Positions 27,334-39,338 of a stretch of DNA of 64,000 bases are shown one piece after another. Position numbers and translations under genes: made by a program. Below the pieces are notes generated by a model. That model was given only the letters and a program-made list of their open reading frames with translations. It had not been told where the DNA came from and did not search any database. The stretch comes from Paludifilum halophilum (GTDB taxonomy: Bacteria; Bacillota; Bacilli; Thermoactinomycetales; DSM-45169). The DNA lies in assembly GCF_002245355.1 (NCBI RefSeq), contig NZ_NOWF01000004.1:281096-345095 (forward strand), in the 5' to 3' direction. The stretch's first letter is position 1, and the number at the start of each line of letters is the position of its first letter.

Positions 27334-27783
27334 GCGGTGCGGACGCCCGCTTTTTTATAGTAAAGGTCTTGGCCTTTCCTGCTTCTATCTTACCCATACT
27401 CGCTTTTTCGAGGCAATAGGCTAAAAGTCGAGGATCTAAAGACCGTTTCCGTAGGATGGATGCCCCCCCTGCTTGGTTCTTACGGGTAACGAAATGAATA
27501 GAATCAATAGAGGAAAAGTAGGATATATGAGAGATCTTCGGTTTGAAGCATTGAAAAAAGAACAGGCGCAGGGCCTGTTCTTGGGCGGGATGGGCTTTTT
27601 TCTCGTTGTTTATATTCCGGTCGATTTCCGGAGCTGGCTCCGGAATCACGAATGGATTACAATGCGGTAAATCGTTGTTCAATCGATGAGCAATGGTGTG
27701 GTGCGTGTTTGAATCCGAATCACGGTTCTCCGTGCCGCCGAGAAAACTGAAACTTCCATGGTTATACGCCTGCTAATTCGATC
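27334..27783. other. Intergenic region without a convincing gene
   Basis: About 450 bases. It includes a hairpin AAGAACAGGC..GCCTGTTCTT at 27555-27580 whose minus-strand side continues into T6, a likely terminator for minus-strand transcription from the surface-protein gene. A 47-codon frame from 27527 with a weak site lies over that hairpin and is doubtful. Confidence 0.45.
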
Positions 27784-28533
27784 TTATGATTTCTGCTGGG
27801 TTAAAGCGGGGTGGAATCCTAACAACGCACATCCCAACAGGAACAGCTGCAAGCCGATCCATGCATGCGAAGTGGAAGGGCTGGCGGTTTCCGGCAACTC
27901 TCCGCCTTCCTCCGACTTCGATTGGCTGCTGTCCAGGTTTTGAAGGCTGCCGGCTTCCTCCTTGTCAGTGATGCCGTCGCCCGTTTGGGATTCTTCGTTC
28001 TCCGGAGTTTTACCGGTTTCTTCACGATCCGATTGGGAATCGTCTCCGTCAGGATGGATGGCTTCATCGACAGAGGAGGAAGAATCGCTTTTCTCGGAAG
28101 AAACCGCCTTCTCAGCAAACCCGCAACGTTGGAGTTTAACTTGGTTGTCCAACTCCGAAGTGGGTTTTTTCGCTTCAAACTGGAAGCAGTTGTTCAGATC
28201 GACGGGCTGATCCCCGTTTTTACCGTAAAAAACGGCGATGACCTGATAATTCCTGCCATCTACCAGGTCGTCGTAATTGACGGAGAATTGCCCCATTTGC
28301 GCAGCCTCGGGAGAAGTCTGCTCGTAACTGCCGTTAAGCGTTACGATCCACTTTCCCTGAGGTTGGTCCGCATGGGGGAGTTGTAACTCGATGTGGTGTT
28401 GTCCATCTTGAGTAAAATAAGAGCCTTGAAGGTTTTGAGAGGCGGTATCCTGGAAAGTTTCAGCAAAAGAGGCGGCAGGAGCGACCGTGAACATCAGAAG
28501 GCACATCAGTACGGTGACAGCGGCCGTTCTCAA
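27784..28533 (-). CDS. Secreted, probably wall-anchored protein with LPETA sorting-like signal
   Basis: 249 residues. Signal peptide about residues 1-25 (RTAAVTVLMCLLMFTVAPAASFA). The mature N-terminal part (about 30-125) resembles a NEAT-type beta domain in outline (SYFTQDGQHHIELQLPH, GQFSVNYDDLVDG), though I cannot confirm it. Then a Ser/Glu/Asp-rich spacer, then LPETA, a hydrophobic stretch LQLFLLGCALLGF and a short tail. The motif ends in Ala, not Gly, and the tail is weakly basic. TTG 28533 has AGGAGG nine bases before it, which places the signal peptide correctly; the ATG 27 bases upstream does not. Confidence 0.7.
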   Translation of the reverse strand: MRTAAVTVLMCLLMFTVAPAASFAETFQDTASQNLQGSYFTQDGQHHIELQLPHADQPQGKWIVTLNGSYEQTSPEAAQMGQFSVNYDDLVDGRNYQVIAVFYGKNGDQPVDLNNCFQFEAKKPTSELDNQVKLQRCGFAEKAVSSEKSDSSSSVDEAIHPDGDDSQSDREETGKTPENEESQTGDGITDKEEAGSLQNLDSSQSKSEEGGELPETASPSTSHAWIGLQLFLLGCALLGFHPALTQQKS

Positions 28534-28675
28534 ATTCCCGATCCTCCTCCATTGGCCCATCGCATACCCGTGGCCAGAGTAACATATTTGACACGGATCG
28601 GCAATGAATTTTCAGTCAATAATGGATTTTCAAATCCTATTTTGAATATATATGGAAAACGATCGGGTTCAGCCT

Positions 28676-28774
28676 TTAACGAAAGAAACGGCTGACCAAG
28701 GCGATGAGCATGATCAAGGCGATTACGATGCACAGCCAGAATAATTTTCGGTCTTGTTGGTCAAAGGAGTTCAT
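28676..28774 (-). CDS. 32-residue single-span membrane peptide, unknown function
   Basis: Very short gene with a strong GAGGAGG site nine bases before the ATG. The product has a polar N-terminus (NSFDQQDRK), one hydrophobic helix (LFWLCIVIALIMLIALV) and a basic end (SRFFR), so it should insert with a short cytoplasmic or external tail. It sits between clpP and the surface-protein gene on the same strand. No family recognised. Confidence 0.55.
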   Translation of the reverse strand: MNSFDQQDRKLFWLCIVIALIMLIALVSRFFR

Positions 28775-28821
28775 CAGCTAAACCTCCTCGACGGATGGGA
28801 ACCGGCCTTCTCCCCGGTCGG

Positions 28822-28855
28822 GAAAAAAGCAAACGGACCCTTTCGGTCCGTTTGC
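28822..28855 (-). terminator. Terminator of clpP
   Basis: 11-bp perfect stem GCAAACGGACC/GGTCCGTTTGC followed on the minus strand by T6. Confidence 0.9.
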
Positions 28856-28870
28856 TCTTGTCGATTCCGA

Positions 28871-29464
28871 TCAAGATTTGGTTTCCTGAGTTGTGATGAT
28901 GTTGTCGATCAGCCCGTACTCTTTGGCTTCCTCCGCATCCATGAACCGGTCGCGATCCGTATCCTGCTGGATTTTCTTCAGCGGTTGACCGGTCTGTTCA
29001 GAAAGCAAACGATTGATTCGATCTTTCAGCCGCAAGATGCGGTTGGCACTGATTTCGATATCCGACGCCTGTCCCTGAGCTCCACCGAGCGGCTGGTGAA
29101 TCATCACTTCGCTGTTGGGAAGAGCGAGTCGTTTCCCTTTCGTTCCGGAGGAGAGAAGGAAGGCGCCCATGGAAGCGGCCATCCCGACGCAAATCGTCTG
29201 GATATCGCATTTCACGTGTTGCATGGTGTCATAGATGGCGAAACCGGAGGAGATGGATCCTCCCGGAGAGTTGATATAGAGTTGAATATCCTTCTTCGGA
29301 TCTTCGGTTTGAAGGAAGAGTAATTGTGCGATAATCGTGTTGGCGACAGCGTCGTTGATTTCACTGCCCAAAAAAACAATGCGGTCTTTCAACAGGCGGG
29401 AATAAATATCGTAGGAACGCTCCCCGCGGTTCGTCTGTTCTACCACATAGGGAATCAGATTCAT
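28871..29464 (-). CDS. clpP: ATP-dependent Clp protease proteolytic subunit
   Basis: Serine peptidase of the ClpCP/ClpXP complexes; forms a 14-mer chamber. 197 residues, with Ser in [11 protein letters not shown] (near 98), His in MIHQPLGG (near 123) and the Asp following DTDRDRFM (near 172). Start [19 protein letters not shown] is the standard N-terminus; GAGGAGG lies ten bases before it. Its promoter region overlaps direct repeats of the CtsR type. Confidence 0.97.
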   Translation of the reverse strand: MNLIPYVVEQTNRGERSYDIYSRLLKDRIVFLGSEINDAVANTIIAQLLFLQTEDPKKDIQLYINSPGGSISSGFAIYDTMQHVKCDIQTICVGMAASMGAFLLSSGTKGKRLALPNSEVMIHQPLGGAQGQASDIEISANRILRLKDRINRLLSEQTGQPLKKIQQDTDRDRFMDAEEAKEYGLIDNIITTQETKS

Positions 29465-29506
29465 CCTTTTGGTTCCTCCTCTGTCGGGTGGATACAATAC
29501 AGTTCC

Positions 29507-29546
29507 ATCATAACCCAGAAGGTCAGGAAAGGTCAAGAGAGTCAAA
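29507..29546 (-). promoter_or_regulatory. clpP promoter overlapped by CtsR-type operator
   Basis: Minus strand: TTGACC, 18-base spacer, TATGAT. Plus strand across the -35: heptads GGTCAGG-AAA-GGTCAAG spaced by three bases, the layout of the CtsR operator (RGTCAAA NAN RGTCAAA), with a further GTCAAAA nearby. Confidence 0.65.
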
Positions 29547-29560
29547 ACGAATCACTAAAA

Positions 29561-29590
29561 AAGAAAAATGGCAACCTTGAAGGCTGCCAT
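29561..29590 (-). terminator. Terminator after tRNA-Arg
   Basis: ATGGCAGCCTT/AAGGTTGCCAT stem followed on the minus strand by T-rich sequence. Confidence 0.7.
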
Positions 29591-29596
29591 CGTCCT

Positions 29597-29671
29597 TGGT
29601 GCGCCTACCAGGATTCGAACCTGGGCACCTGGTTCCGGAGACCAGTGCTCTATCCCCTGAGCTATAGGCGC
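29597..29671 (-). tRNA. tRNA-Arg (anticodon CCG)
   Basis: Cloverleaf on the minus strand: acceptor GCGCCTA/TAGGCGC, D-arm TAGCTCAGGGG, anticodon arm CTGGT-CTCCGGA-ACCAG, T-arm GGTTCGAATCC, encoded CCA. Reads the rare arginine codon CGG. Own promoter TTGCTT-17-TATAAT at 29705-29733. Confidence 0.95.
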
Positions 29672-29867
29672 AGATTTGATGTGCTGTTATCGGCGACAAA
29701 AATTATTATAGCGAAGGTTAGACAAAAAAGCAAGGGGTCCAAGCTATTTTTATCTTTATCGCCGCATGAGGAAAGAAAGACGCGAGGCAGCTAAAACCTC
29801 ACAGATCATGGGGTTATGTATTTTTTGGACCAAGTAACCTTTCGGTTTTTTTGGTAAAATAGAAAAT

Positions 29868-30055
29868 GAGAATGAATCGCCGGGTGCGGAGACGGAAATC
29901 AACTCTCTTCTCGCTAGGGCTTTTCTGATCATTAACGATAACTGGGTGCGGGGAGCCGATTTCCGGCTCCGCGCCGGGTTGCCCTCCCGCAGATGACCTG
30001 AGTGCAAAGGGCGCTACACTGGAAATCGGCATCCAGCTACTTCTGGCGATTGACA
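29868..30055 (+). ncRNA. Structured small RNA, candidate 6S RNA
   Basis: A roughly 185-base transcript candidate with its own extended -10 promoter (TGGTAAAAT, box at 29855-29860). Complementary parts give a rod with a large central bubble: closing arms 29875-29881 with 30045-30051 and 29882-29887 with 30029-30034; inner 29916-29920 with 29981-29985; a long apical hairpin 29940-29980. That plan, size and location fit 6S RNA, which binds sigma-A RNA polymerase. No sequence consensus was checked, so the family name is tentative. Confidence 0.45.
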
Positions 30056-30240
30056 GACACGCCCTAGAATTCCGTCCGGCGACCGTGTCGGCTTTCTTCC
30101 TTCATTGAGGAGGTGCTTCTGGGCTTATTCATCAGTTTTCCCCCGGTGGGCGGATTTTAACCGTCTCATACGGAAAAGTCCGGCGTAAAGCATCAAATCG
30201 GAACAGAGCCACATATACTGGAACACCGGAGGTGACGCAA
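30056..30240 (+). other. rpoN upstream region
   Basis: No gene. A TATACT box at about 30213 may be the rpoN -10, and GACACG/CGTGTC arms near 30053-30092 followed by TTTCTTCCTT may end the small RNA. Confidence 0.35.
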
Positions 30241-31644
30241 ATGGCTCTTTCCATGGGCTACGGTTTGTTACAAGAACAGCGGATGAAACTCGTCATGACA
30301 CCGGAATTGCGTCAAGCGATCAATGTGTTGCAGTATTCCGCTCAAGACCTGGTTCAGTATATACAGGAACAAGCGATGGAAAATCCGGTACTGGAGATGG
30401 AAGAGTCCATTCCCGAATCGCCGGAGAACCTTCAACCCTCGTCGATGGAGGGGGAACAACTGCGAGAGTGGGCCTCTTTCATAGGAAAAGGGGAGGGGCG
30501 GAATCGATCCGTCGCCGACCGGTCCGGGGAAGAAGAACACCCGGTGGAACGGCTGGCTGATTCACGGGAATCCTTGACCGATGTTTTGGAAGCACAGCTT
30601 CTTTATCTGCAATTGGATGATACGACTCGGGACATTTGTCGATACATCATCGGAAATCTCAATGAAGACGGATACTTAGAGGTTGAAACTGACCAGATAT
30701 GTAAGCGCTTCAATACGGATGAAGAAAGCCTCCGTCCCTGTTTCGAGGTGATTTATTCCCTGGATCCTGCAGGAGTAGGAGCCCGTGATTTGGCGGAATG
30801 TCTGAAGATCCAGCTTCTCCGGGAGGATCCTCCTGATGAGGTCGCTCTGGCCGTAGTGGAGCGGGGGCTCAAGGATTTGGCGGAAGGGCGGTATAAAAAG
30901 GTGGGGCGGATGCTGGGCTGCAGCACAGGGCGGGTGCAGCAGGCGGCGGACCGCATTAAAAGGCTTAACCCGAAGCCCGGATTGATCTACGGATCAGGCG
31001 GCGCCCGCTACGTATGGCCGGATGTGACGGTACACGCTGTGGGCGATGATTATGAAGTGGTCGTCAATGAAGGATATATGCCGCGTTTGGGAATCAGTTC
31101 CCACTATGAGCGCCTATTGATCCGGGAAGACGAAGGTGCGCAGCAGGCTGCTTCTTATATCAAAAGCCGCCTTCAATCCGCTGTCTGGCTCCTTAAAAGC
31201 ATTGAACAGCGACGCCAGACCATGTATCGGGTCACCCAGGCCATCATAGAGGAACAGCGGCCCTTTTTCGACCACGGAATTACCCATTTAAAGCCCCTTA
31301 CACTACGGCAGGTGGCGGAATCGCTGGATTTGCACGAATCGACGGTCAGTCGGGCAACCCGGGACAAATATATGCAAACCCCGCGTGGACTGTTCCCTTA
31401 TCGCTTCTTTTTTCCATCCGGAATTTCCACACGGAGTGGAGAGAATACTTCCGCCCGAAGTGTCAAAGATAAAATTGCCGAGATGATTGCCGAAGAGGAT
31501 AAAGGAAAACCCTTATCCGACCAGAAGATCGCTGACCGGCTCAAAGAACGGGGGATGCGAATCTCCCGCCGCACGGTAGCCAAATACCGGGAGGAACTCG
31601 GGATCAGGTCATCCCAGGTTCGGCGCCGTTATGATGAAGAGTGA
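30241..31644 (+). CDS. rpoN: RNA polymerase sigma-54 factor
   Basis: Directs RNA polymerase to -24/-12 promoters that need an AAA+ activator. 467 residues: glutamine-rich N-terminal activator region (LLQEQRMKLVMTPELRQAINVLQYS), core-binding middle, helix-turn-helix (TLRQVAESLDLHESTVSR) and the RpoN box ISRRTVAKYREELGIRSS near the end, matching ARRTVAKYRE. GGAGGTG lies seven bases before ATG 30241. B. subtilis calls the orthologue sigL, also near the cggR region. Confidence 0.96.
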   Translation: MALSMGYGLLQEQRMKLVMTPELRQAINVLQYSAQDLVQYIQEQAMENPVLEMEESIPESPENLQPSSMEGEQLREWASFIGKGEGRNRSVADRSGEEEHPVERLADSRESLTDVLEAQLLYLQLDDTTRDICRYIIGNLNEDGYLEVETDQICKRFNTDEESLRPCFEVIYSLDPAGVGARDLAECLKIQLLREDPPDEVALAVVERGLKDLAEGRYKKVGRMLGCSTGRVQQAADRIKRLNPKPGLIYGSGGARYVWPDVTVHAVGDDYEVVVNEGYMPRLGISSHYERLLIREDEGAQQAASYIKSRLQSAVWLLKSIEQRRQTMYRVTQAIIEEQRPFFDHGITHLKPLTLRQVAESLDLHESTVSRATRDKYMQTPRGLFPYRFFFPSGISTRSGENTSARSVKDKIAEMIAEEDKGKPLSDQKIADRLKERGMRISRRTVAKYREELGIRSSQVRRRYDEE

Positions 31645-31740
31645 CGGGGCTTTTAGAGCAAAATATCGGAAGAGAAAGAAGTGTCGGCGGCTTACCTCGC
31701 TGTCGGCACGGTTTTTCCCATTTCGGAGCGAATCCCTGTC

Positions 31741-31769
31741 TTGTCAAGCGGGGACGGATTCGCTACAAT
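31741..31769 (+). promoter_or_regulatory. Sigma-A promoter of the cggR-gapA operon
   Basis: TTGTCA, 17-base spacer, TACAAT, about 80 bases before cggR. Confidence 0.75.
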
Positions 31770-31800
31770 CGAAAGCGAAACCCCATTTTTTTTGCTTCGG

Positions 31801-31840
31801 TTGGGACGAAATTCGCTACATGGGACAAATAAAGTCCCGG
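31801..31840 (+). promoter_or_regulatory. Probable CggR operator
   Basis: Downstream of the promoter, GGGAC repeats at 31803 and 31822 and a GGGACAAATAAAGTCCC palindrome (31822-31838). CggR of B. subtilis binds GGGAC direct repeats in the same place and acts as a roadblock relieved by fructose 1,6-bisphosphate. Confidence 0.65.
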
Positions 31841-31848
31841 AGGTTGTT

Positions 31849-32946
31849 ATGAAAGCATTGCTAGAGTTGCAAAAGCAATTGCTCCCTGACCTCTTGGAAA
31901 CCATGCGGAAGAGGTATGAAATCCTGAGGCATCTTCAATTGATGCAACCTGTAGGTCGGCGCAGTCTGGCTTCGGCACTGGGAACGACGGAGCGGATCCT
32001 GCGGGGGGAAGTGGATTTTCTGAGGGAGCAGGGGTTGGTCCGTATCGAATCAGTCGGGATGCGTTTGTCTGACGCCGGGAACAACCTGGTATCCGAGATG
32101 GAACCCCTGATCAAAGACTTGTTTGGGTTGACCGAGTTGGAAAAAGGATTGAAAAAAATCCTCGGTATGCGTCGCGTAACGGTCGTTCCGGGGGATTCGG
32201 ACCGGTCCGGTTGGGTTAAACAGGAAATGGGCAAGGCGGGAGCTCGTCTGTTGAAACAGCTGGCTCGACCGGATCAGGTGGTTGCCGTGGCCGGGGGAAC
32301 GACGGTGGCGGCTGTGGCGGATCGGATGACCGCCGCTCCGGGGTTGAAAGAGACCACCTTTGTTCCGGCTCGGGGAGGCTTGGGGGAAGCGGTGGAATTG
32401 GAGGCCAACTATATCGCTTCCCTCATGGCTCGGAAATCCGGGGGGCATTACCGACTGATGCATGTACCCGATCAGTTGAGCGCGGATGCTCATGAGACGT
32501 TGGTAAAGGAACCGCATATTCAGGAAATGCTGCAAGTGGTCCGTTCCGCCCGCATCATCGTTCACGGCATCGGAGATGCTAAAACTATGGCAACTAGAAG
32601 GAAATCTTCTTCTGCGCTCCTCGAGCGGCTCGAACAGGCCGATGCCGTAGGAGAAGCTTTCGGATATTATTTCAACCGTAACAGCGAAATCGTATACCGG
32701 GGCCGCAGTATCGGCCTCGGGCTGGAGGATCTGGAAAAGGCGGATGCGATCATCGCAGTTGCCGGCGGTTCCAGCAAAGCGGAGGCGATCGCCGCGATCT
32801 GTCCCGCCGCGGGTCGGGATACGCTGATTACCGACGAAGGAGCCGCCCGGTCCATCCTGGGTCGACGGATCGATACGACCATGGAAGATTCACCCCATTC
32901 TTTTTCTGGAGGGATTTTAAATGGCAAAAACCAAAGTCGGGATTAA
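31849..32946 (+). CDS. cggR: Central glycolytic genes regulator CggR (SorC/DeoR family)
   Basis: Repressor of its own operon; effector is fructose 1,6-bisphosphate. 365 residues: N-terminal winged helix ([29 protein letters not shown]), then the sugar-phosphate-binding domain with [29 protein letters not shown] and [14 protein letters not shown] precedes ATG 31849 by six bases; an extended frame back to 31681 crosses the promoter and is not used. Its 3' end overlaps gapA by 26 bases, giving a slightly long C-terminus for the family. Confidence 0.93.
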   Translation: MKALLELQKQLLPDLLETMRKRYEILRHLQLMQPVGRRSLASALGTTERILRGEVDFLREQGLVRIESVGMRLSDAGNNLVSEMEPLIKDLFGLTELEKGLKKILGMRRVTVVPGDSDRSGWVKQEMGKAGARLLKQLARPDQVVAVAGGTTVAAVADRMTAAPGLKETTFVPARGGLGEAVELEANYIASLMARKSGGHYRLMHVPDQLSADAHETLVKEPHIQEMLQVVRSARIIVHGIGDAKTMATRRKSSSALLERLEQADAVGEAFGYYFNRNSEIVYRGRSIGLGLEDLEKADAIIAVAGGSSKAEAIAAICPAAGRDTLITDEGAARSILGRRIDTTMEDSPHSFSGGILNGKNQSRD

Positions 32947-33931
32947 CGGTTTCGGACGCATCGGACGTGCAGTCTTTCGGATCGCCATGGATCATCCCCA
33001 GCTGGAAGTGGTGGCGATCAACGATTTGACCGATGCCGACACCCTGGCTCATCTGCTGAAGTATGATTCGGTGCACGGTAAGCTGGACGCTTCCGTGGAC
33101 GTAAGCGGCAGCAATCTGGTGGTAGATGGCCGGGAAGTGCAAGTATTGACGGAACGCGATCCGGAACAGCTCCCTTGGGGCGAACTGGGTGTGGAGGTTG
33201 TTGTGGAGTCCACCGGTCGGTTCACCCAAAAGCAGGATGCTGAGAAACACCGCAAAGCGGGGGCTAAAAAAGTCGTTATTTCCGCACCGGGTAAGAATGA
33301 AGATCTGACGGTTGTCATGGGCGTCAACCATGACAAATACGATCCGGCCTCCCATCACGTGATTTCCAATGCGTCCTGCACCACCAACTGTCTCGCCCCG
33401 GTGGTAAAGGTGTTGCATGACCAATTTGGTGTGCGCCGCGGTCTGATGACAACAGTCCATTCCTATACCAATGACCAGCAGATCCTGGATCTGCCCCACA
33501 AGGATTTGCGTCGGGCCCGGGCCGCCGGTATGTCCATCATTCCGACCAGCACCGGAGCGGCCAAAGCGGTGGCCAAGGTGCTTCCGGAACTGGAAGGCCG
33601 GTTAAACGGAATGGCCATGCGCGTCCCGACCCCCAATGTATCGGTGGTTGACTTTGTCGCCGAACTGGACCGGAAAGTGACGGTCGACGAAGTGAACGAC
33701 GCGATGCGTCAAGCGGCGGAAGGGGATTTGAAAGGAATCATGGATTATTCCGACGAGCCTCTGGTGTCCAAAGATTATAACGGTGATCCTCACGGTTCCA
33801 TTGTGGATGGCATGTCCACCATGATTCAGGATGATGATATGGTGAAGGTTGTCTCCTGGTATGACAACGAGTGGGGCTTTTCCAACCGTGTTGTCGACTT
33901 GATCGAGTTTATTGCCAAGAAAGGGCTGTAA
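32921..33931 (+). CDS. gapA: Glyceraldehyde-3-phosphate dehydrogenase, NAD-type glycolytic
   Basis: Oxidises GAP to 1,3-bisphosphoglycerate. 336 residues: NAD fold [34 protein letters not shown] (Asp at the adenine-ribose position, the NAD-preferring form), catalytic Cys in [13 protein letters not shown], and [15 protein letters not shown]. Second gene of the CggR operon; the repressor responds to flux at this step. Clear GGAGGG site inside the end of cggR. Confidence 0.97.
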   Translation: MAKTKVGINGFGRIGRAVFRIAMDHPQLEVVAINDLTDADTLAHLLKYDSVHGKLDASVDVSGSNLVVDGREVQVLTERDPEQLPWGELGVEVVVESTGRFTQKQDAEKHRKAGAKKVVISAPGKNEDLTVVMGVNHDKYDPASHHVISNASCTTNCLAPVVKVLHDQFGVRRGLMTTVHSYTNDQQILDLPHKDLRRARAAGMSIIPTSTGAAKAVAKVLPELEGRLNGMAMRVPTPNVSVVDFVAELDRKVTVDEVNDAMRQAAEGDLKGIMDYSDEPLVSKDYNGDPHGSIVDGMSTMIQDDDMVKVVSWYDNEWGFSNRVVDLIEFIAKKGL

Positions 33932-33956
33932 GTCTAGAATGTAAGAAAGGACGAGG

Positions 33957-33977
33957 AGAGGAGAGTGACTCTCCTCT
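33957..33977 (+). other. Intercistronic hairpin between gapA and pgk
   Basis: Perfect 9-bp stem AGAGGAGAG/CTCTCCTCT with TGA loop. In related operons such structures mark processing or stability ends of cggR-gapA mRNA; that role is inferred. Confidence 0.5.
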
Positions 33978-34002
33978 TTCTCATGCAGGAGGAGGGCCTT
34001 CC

Positions 34003-35196
34003 ATGAAAAAGATGTCGATCAAAGATGTGGATGTTCGCGGCAAAAGGGTCTTTTGTCGCGTCGACTTCAACGTTCCCCTGGAAGACGGCGAAATCACCGA
34101 CGATAACCGGATCCGGGCGGCTCTTCCGACGATCCGTCACCTGACGGAACGGGGTGCCAAAGTGATTCTGGCCAGCCACCTGGGGCGTCCCAAGGGAGAA
34201 GTGGTGGAGGAGTTGCGCCTGGATCCCGTAGCGGAGCGTCTTAGTCTACACCTGGGCCAATCGGTACAAAAGGCGGATCAAGCCGTCGGTGAAACCGTGG
34301 AAAAAATGGTGAGGGAGCTGGCCGACGGAGACGTCCTCCTGTTGGAAAATGTCCGTTTCTACCCCGGGGAAGAAAAAAACGACCCCAGCTTGGCTCGATC
34401 TTTCGCACAACTGGCGGATCTGTACGTGAACGACGCCTTCGGTGCGGCTCACCGAGCCCACGCGACGACAGCGGGAATCGCCGAGCACTTGCCGGCAGTG
34501 GCCGGTTTCTTGATGCAGAAGGAACTGGAGATGCTGGGCCGGACCTTGGAAAAACCGGATCGGCCCTTCACGGCGATCATCGGCGGGGCCAAGGTGAAGG
34601 ACAAAATCGGCGTGATCGACCATCTATTGGACAAAGTGGACAATCTCCTGATCGGCGGGGGACTGGCTTACACCTTCCTCAAAGCGCAAGGGTTGGAGAT
34701 CGGCCAATCCCTGTTGGAACCGGAAAAACAGGATGATGCCCTCGTTTTCATTGAGAAAGCAAAAAAGAATGGGGTTCGTATGCTGTTGCCGGAGGATTTA
34801 GTCGTGGCTGATGAATTTAAACCGGATGCCCGTGCGGAAACCGTCTCTACCGAGGTGATTCCCTCCGATATGCAAGGGATGGATATCGGTCCGAAAACCC
34901 GGGAAAAGTACGCGCAAATCATCCGCGAATCCCGGTGTGTCATCTGGAACGGACCTTTGGGCGTTTTCGAATTCGACCGGTTTGCAAAGGGGACCTTTGC
35001 TGTCGCTGAGGCTGTGGCCGAGTCGGAGGCCCGATCCATCATCGGTGGCGGCGATTCCGCGGCGGCAATCGCCAAGGCGGGGCTGTCGGACCGAGTGGAT
35101 CATGTATCCACCGGCGGCGGTGCTTCACTGGAGTTGATGGAAGGAAAAGAGCTTCCCGGCGTGGCGGCTTTGAACGATCAATCATCCCATCAGTAA
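34003..35196 (+). CDS. pgk: Phosphoglycerate kinase
   Basis: Makes ATP from 1,3-bisphosphoglycerate. 397 residues: [24 protein letters not shown] (substrate basic patch), [23 protein letters not shown], and nucleotide loop [13 protein letters not shown] near the end. AGGAGG precedes ATG 34003; the frame upstream is not coding. Confidence 0.97.
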   Translation: MKKMSIKDVDVRGKRVFCRVDFNVPLEDGEITDDNRIRAALPTIRHLTERGAKVILASHLGRPKGEVVEELRLDPVAERLSLHLGQSVQKADQAVGETVEKMVRELADGDVLLLENVRFYPGEEKNDPSLARSFAQLADLYVNDAFGAAHRAHATTAGIAEHLPAVAGFLMQKELEMLGRTLEKPDRPFTAIIGGAKVKDKIGVIDHLLDKVDNLLIGGGLAYTFLKAQGLEIGQSLLEPEKQDDALVFIEKAKKNGVRMLLPEDLVVADEFKPDARAETVSTEVIPSDMQGMDIGPKTREKYAQIIRESRCVIWNGPLGVFEFDRFAKGTFAVAEAVAESEARSIIGGGDSAAAIAKAGLSDRVDHVSTGGGASLELMEGKELPGVAALNDQSSHQ

Positions 35197-35216
35197 AAGA
35201 ATGAGGCGGTGAAACC

Positions 35217-35983
35217 GTGCGTACTCCTGTCATCGCAGGCAATTGGAAGATGTTTAAGACGGTAGAGGAATCCCGGGAATATTTCCGCACCTTTCAACCC
35301 CTTGGACAAAAAGAGGGAGTCGAGACAGTTCTCTGCGTTCCCTATCCCTCCCTTCCGGAATTGGTAGAAGCGGCCCGGGAGACCGACATCGGAATCGGAG
35401 CGCAGAATATGCATTGGGAAGAAGAGGGGGCTTTCACCGGAGAAGTGAGCCCGACTATGTTGAAAGGACTCCATGTCTCTCACGTGATTGTGGGTCATTC
35501 CGAACGGCGTACCCATTTTGCTGAAACGGACGAATCCGTCCGCTTAAAAACCCGGTCGGCACTGGATCACGGTTTGACCCCCATCGTCTGTGTCGGTGAA
35601 ACCCTGGAGGAGAGGGAAAAAGAGCGTACCCGGGATGTGGTGCGAAACCAGGTGGTTCAAGCTTTGAAGGGTCTCAGTTCCGAAGAAGCGACCCAAACGA
35701 TTCTCGCCTACGAACCGGTATGGGCAATCGGAACAGGGAAGGCTTCCACGGCCGAGGACGCCGGAGAAGTGATCGGATTTATCCGCCAAACGGTGGAGGA
35801 GCAGTTTGATTCCCGAGCGGCGGAACGGGTCCGCATCCTGTACGGCGGAAGTGTGAAGCCGGCCAATGTCGATTCCTTCCTGGATATTCCGGATATCGAC
35901 GGAGGTCTGGTCGGGGGAGCCAGCCTCGATCCTGAGACTTTCGGTCAGTTGGTTTCTGCCGCTTCCGCTCGGAGGGAGCGTCC

Positions 35984-35987
<4 letters not shown>
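35217..35987 (+). CDS. tpiA: Triosephosphate isomerase
   Basis: Interconverts DHAP and GAP. 256 residues: Asn/Lys in AGNWKMFKT, His in GHSERRTHF (near 95), Glu in [11 protein letters not shown] (near 165), phosphate loop YGGSVKPAN. Starts with GTG preceded by GAGGCGGTG; ends overlapping gpmI by four bases. Confidence 0.97.
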
Positions 35988-38847
<2,860 letters not shown>

Positions 38848-38862
38848 TCTCGCAATAAACGA

Positions 38863-38900
38863 AACCCGGACACCCTTAGGGGATGTCCGGGTTATTTATG
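38863..38900 (+). terminator. Terminator of the glycolytic operon
   Basis: AACCCGGACA/TGTCCGGGTT arms with an inner CCC/GGG, followed by ATTTAT. Confidence 0.85.
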
Positions 38901-39040
38901 AAAAGCGTATCTCAGACAGGCCTTAGGGGGCTGGCTGCTTGGTCCGGATCCCCTTTTGTTGAAATGCGAGAAAGGTTATGATACATTATCACCAGTGCAA
39001 AATCGCCTATTCTGTATACTCGACAGGGGGTGGCTGGGTC

Positions 39041-39274
39041 ATGAAACTTACGGTGGATATCTTGCTGGCTATTGTGAGTGTCGCACTCATTGTCGTCGTA
39101 TTGTTGCAATCGGGGAAGAGTGCCGGCCTTTCCGGTGTCATCGGCGGCGGTGCCGAACAGCTGATGGGAAAAGCAAAAGCGCGGGGGATTGATGGTCTGT
39201 TGAGTAAGCTGACCGTCGTATTGGCTGTCCTGTTTATGATTTTAACCCTGTTGGCCGGCTATTTTATTAAATGA
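39041..39274 (+). CDS. secG: Preprotein translocase subunit SecG
   Basis: Small partner of SecYE in the export channel. 77 residues with two membrane helices (about 3-21 and 55-74) and the glycine-rich loop LQSGKSAGLSGVIGGGAEQLMGKAKARG typical of SecG. AGGGGGTG precedes ATG 39041. In Bacillus the same position before est-rnr-smpB is kept; here a K+ channel and a 5S rRNA have come between. Confidence 0.94.
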   Translation: MKLTVDILLAIVSVALIVVVLLQSGKSAGLSGVIGGGAEQLMGKAKARGIDGLLSKLTVVLAVLFMILTLLAGYFIK

Positions 39275-39308
39275 AGTTTATCCGACATGTTTAAACGAAT
39301 TTGCGACA

Positions 39309-39338
39309 ACAGCAGGGGATCCCCGGCTGTTTTTTTTA
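39309..39338 (+). terminator. Terminator of secG
   Basis: ACAGC-A-GGGGATCCCC-G-GCTGT hairpin followed by T8. Confidence 0.9.

Noticed and set aside
27527..27670. 47-codon plus-strand frame (MRDLRFEALKKEQ...)
   Set aside because: Weak site, and it covers a hairpin that looks like a minus-strand terminator; not enough support for a gene.
29756..30007. 83-codon minus-strand frame near rpoN
   Set aside because: Falls on the palindromic arms of the candidate small RNA, no ribosome site, no family resemblance.
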